Shown here: positions 8,308-10,105 of the stretch, piece by piece | How positions within the stretch are numbered: the first letter of the stretch is position 1 | How the letters are laid out: each line of letters begins with the position of its first letter | From: Paraglomus occultum | Taxonomy: Eukaryota; Glomeromycota; Glomeromycetes; Paraglomerales; Paraglomeraceae | Assembly (NCBI GenBank): GCA_910592205.1 | Contig: CAJVPJ010001393.1 | Location: 1-10,105, forward strand | Length of the DNA stretch: 10,105 nucleotides | Direction: 5' to 3' | Program-made: the position numbers and the translations under genes | Notes under the pieces: generated by a model | What the model was told of the DNA's origin: nothing | Database searches by the model: none | The model's input: the letters and a program-made list of their open reading frames with translations, nothing else

Positions 8308-8448
8308 ATGGATGTAGCCATATTACCATTTTGCGTATTATTAGCAGTCCCATTGAATACGGGGAAAAGATGGATGAATGACGAACAACGATTTACGGCT
8401 TGTCGATTACTATTAATTGTTAATCATGGAAATCACAATCATCAATGA
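8308..8448 (+). CDS. Small hydrophobic ORF, doubtful
   Basis: A 46-codon frame from ATG 8308 to TGA 8446-8448. It starts MDVAILPFCVLLAVPL, resembling a signal peptide or membrane segment, then has a charged middle and a His/Asn-rich end (NHGNHNHQ). There is no homology I recognise and no clear promoter. Chance ORFs of this size are expected in AT-rich DNA, so I treat it as a candidate only. Confidence 0.15.
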   Translation: MDVAILPFCVLLAVPLNTGKRWMNDEQRFTACRLLLIVNHGNHNHQ

Positions 8449-8471
8449 CGACATGCGGTTTATGATTGTGA
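8433..8471. repeat. Inverted repeat, 10-bp arms
   Basis: The arm tcacaatcat (8433-8442) is matched by its exact complement atgattgtga (8462-8471) across a 19-base loop. It could be a hairpin or a paired binding site; nothing else supports a function. Confidence 0.5.
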
Positions 8472-8655
8472 ACGTGGCAAAAGAATAAAGAATCTTTGAC
8501 GCATATTCCTTGTTGGGTTGGACAAATTGTGTGCGATGTTCATTTAAAGTAATTGACCCTCGTTTTCACCAACACAATAATTGTTATTCGTGCCACAATC
8601 AATCAAAAGTCTAGATTCGATATCTATTGTTGTGCAGCAGAATAAACAATAATAA

Positions 8656-8988
8656 GCCTGCATATAAATAGAGCGTTCAAATCAGCAGGTTATCATTATA
8701 TTTATTATATTATTATGAGCGTTTTACCTTTCTTGTCAAAACCAATGAGCTCTCATTGGTCGAGCTTATACAAATAGGGATAATACTAGTATCAGTAACA
8801 CAAGAAAGACGTACTGTATAACATACTATTCGACACGTTCCTTACAAGGCTCGCACACATGAATTATTCCTGGATCGATAAAAATTGAACATGCTTTCGT
8901 TTTATACATGGGCGTCGAAGATGATAATCATGCATAATGCGCCTGAATCTGTCTTGTCGATATGAAACGCACTTGGCCTGCATATAAT
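8656..8988 (+). repeat. Two copies of GCCTGCATATAA
   Basis: The 12-mer gcctgcatataa occurs at about 8656-8667 and again at about 8976-8987, both on the plus strand, about 320 bp apart. Each contains a TATA-like core (CATATAA). They may be duplicated promoter fragments or chance; no transcript is evident downstream. Confidence 0.45.
8741..8760. promoter_or_regulatory. Inverted double CCAAT dyad
   Basis: ACCAATGAG (8741-8749) and its exact complement CTCATTGGT (8752-8760) are separated by two bases, giving face-to-face CCAAT boxes. CCAAT is the recognition core of the conserved NF-Y/HAP complex. The site lies about 1.15 kb before RPA190 and 0.95 kb before the MATH-BTB gene, so its target is unclear. 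Confidence 0.4.
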
Positions 8989-9297
8989 GCGGTCTATTTT
9001 TATTACAACCTCGCCCAAAACCCAACGCAATATCTCTAAATCGGAACCGGCAGCGTAAATGTTAATATCGCTTGATCTGTTTCAAGTTTACAATGTGACT
9101 AATGTACTTTGTATTGTTACTAATTATTTAGATTTAAACTTATTTATAATGCATTTGTCTTTCTCTTTATACTCAACACGCTTTATCAAGTTTATCTCTC
9201 CGTTCTGTCGTAACAAATTCCACATTCCCAAATGGGCTTTTCCGGCATCAAATAACTAATCTCACTTCCTACTACCTGGACTCTGTAAATCGTTCGT

Positions 9298-9492
9298 TTA
9301 AAATCGAGTGGCATTAGTTTCCCAATAAATGTCTAGAAACTTTATATCACATATCAGATAATAAATCAAATAGCTCTTGACTAGCAGATTAGCATCTCTG
9401 TTGGCCTTTACCATGTGTGGTACTGATGTATTTAAAAAGTCAAAGCAAAGCCGAAAACTTGGCGTTTCAATTACAAAAGCCAATGACTGTTA
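9298..9492 (-). pseudogene. Possible decayed hAT transposase fragment
   Basis: The minus-strand frame between stops (about 9489 to 9298) reads QSLAFVIETPSFR, then LNTSVPHM, then KSY, and ends LDIYWETNATRF. This order resembles the conserved N-terminal part of hAT-superfamily transposases: 'P-x-x-x-VE-x-x-x-FR-x-L', then 'L-x-P', then a 'LTLDIWTS'-like block. The spacing between blocks is shorter than usual, the normal Pro-Ser-Arg motif is degraded, and the frame ends at once. No ATG, terminal inverted repeats or target-site duplication were found. The similarity is from memory of the family pattern and may be coincidental. Confidence 0.33.
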
Positions 9493-9890
9493 AACCGTGA
9501 ATGCTAGTCATAATTCCAGTACCAACTGGCGACGTTAATTCTATCTGTAACACGACTCAGGAAGCAAATCGAGATACTGGAGGAAATACTATTCAAGTCG
9601 AATATCACAGAGCTTAATATTCATTGATTATGATGTGGCTTTGAGCTTTACTGCGCCCTATTAGTATAAATAGACGTTAAAATTGAAATTGGGGTTTCTT
9701 TTATTAATATCAACACATTACCCTAAATTCTAACCAAATTTTCAATATTCATTTTAATCAGATGTCAGTTTCGATCAACCAGAATTTTTGATTGGCCAAA
9801 ACACGTTACTTAATCACAGAATTTTTCTTGCTGATCGACATCATGGTTCAAAATTCTGAAAAAATGCGAAATTTTTTCTAATCATTAGCA
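9493..9890 (+). promoter_or_regulatory. Upstream region of RPA190
   Basis: No coding frame. In the last 110 bp the 9-mer CAGAATTTT occurs at 9780-9788 and 9817-9825, and in inverted form (AAAATTCTG) at 9850-9858. Poly-A/T motifs gaaaaaa and gaaattttttc follow at about 9858-9878, resembling the yeast ribosome-biogenesis element RRPE (core TGAAAAATTT). A short upstream ORF (ATG 9843, stop 9879-9881, 12 codons) precedes the start. Regulatory meaning is inferred. Confidence 0.4.
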
Positions 9891-10075
9891 ATGAACAGTT
9901 CGTTCCCAATCAATTGCGAAATAACCTCATTAGCGTTCGGCTGTCTCTCGGCGGAAGAGATTCGTAAGATCTCAGTCAAAGAGATCAATGTTGCTGCTCT
10001 ATTTGACGCCATCGGAAATCCTGTAGAAGGAGGTCCATATGATGCTGCATTGGGACCGCTATCAGCACTCGAGAT
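9891..10075 (+). CDS. RPA190: RNA polymerase I largest subunit, first exon (partial)
   Basis: This is the N-terminus of the largest catalytic subunit of RNA polymerase I, the nucleolar enzyme that transcribes the large rRNA precursor. The start ATG at 9891 has an in-frame stop just upstream. The 61 readable codons contain the family-specific N-terminal clamp pattern: SLAFGCLSAEEIRKISVK (residues 13-30), then LFDAIGNPVEGGPYD and ALGPL. The order 'S-AEEI-R/K-K-(I/L)SVK ... N-x-x-x-LFD ... G-x-P-x-x-GG-x-YD-x-ALGP' separates Pol I from Pol II and Pol III largest subunits. A donor GTAAAT at 10076 (phase 2) ends the exon. The first zinc-binding cysteines, which normally follow soon after ALGP, must be in the next exon beyond the window. 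Only about 4% of the usual ~1,600-1,700 residue protein is present. Confidence 0.9.
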
Positions 10076-10105
10076 GTAAATTCATTTTGGCAATAGCAAA
10101 AATGA

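Larger units (their letters stand above)
8449..9300. other. Intergenic, no gene recognised
   Basis: No open frame with protein-like motifs. A plus-strand frame at 9059-9259 reads as Phe/Leu/Ile-rich AT translation. The stretch holds two copies of a 12-mer with a TATA-like core and a CCAAT dyad, listed separately. Confidence 0.5.

Noticed and set aside
9195-9300. RING-like string WECGICYDRTER on the minus strand
   Set aside because: Only one CxxC is present, the frame stops immediately, and no other zinc ligands follow.
1-10105. CRISPR arrays, bacterial-type operons, rRNA genes or intact transposons
   Set aside because: No regularly spaced direct repeats, no ribosome-binding-site pattern, no rRNA signature and no complete transposase were seen.

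Overview
The window looks like nuclear DNA of an arbuscular mycorrhizal fungus (Glomeromycotina) or a close relative. The base composition is AT-rich, genes are split by many short GT-AG introns (about 72-142 bp), and two genes belong to families expanded in these fungi: a protein kinase with the 'NW(T)S ... LEWIP(H/Y)D ... IKYLA(R/K)GGFG' layout, and a MATH-BTB protein. The lineage is inferred from these family signatures; I cannot name a species.

Layout. 299-646 (-): a small unidentified two-exon candidate gene. 885-2079 (+): a six-exon gene for a COQ11/NDUFA9-like atypical short-chain dehydrogenase, complete by manual splicing (266 aa). 2080-2536: tail-to-tail spacer with AT-rich palindromes. 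2537-4687 (-): the kinase gene. Its kinase domain spans exons 1-2, and three more in-phase exons, one only 27 nt, add a Ser/Thr/Pro-rich tail (583 aa modelled). 4688-5412: same-strand spacer with nothing recognised. 5413-7786 (-): a complete four-exon MATH-BTB gene (684 aa) whose C-terminus is an RS-rich tail with exact 17-residue tandem repeats. 7787-9890: about 2.1 kb with no convincing intact gene; it holds a G-rich tract, dyad symmetries, a small hydrophobic ORF and a short decayed piece resembling a hAT transposase. 9891-10075 (+): first exon of RNA polymerase I largest subunit (RPA190), cut by the window end.

The genes do not form a pathway. They are housekeeping genes (ubiquinone-related, Pol I) mixed with members of expanded signalling and ubiquitin-adaptor families. 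All exon boundaries come from reading splice signals, reading-frame phase and family motifs by eye; no transcript or database search was available.
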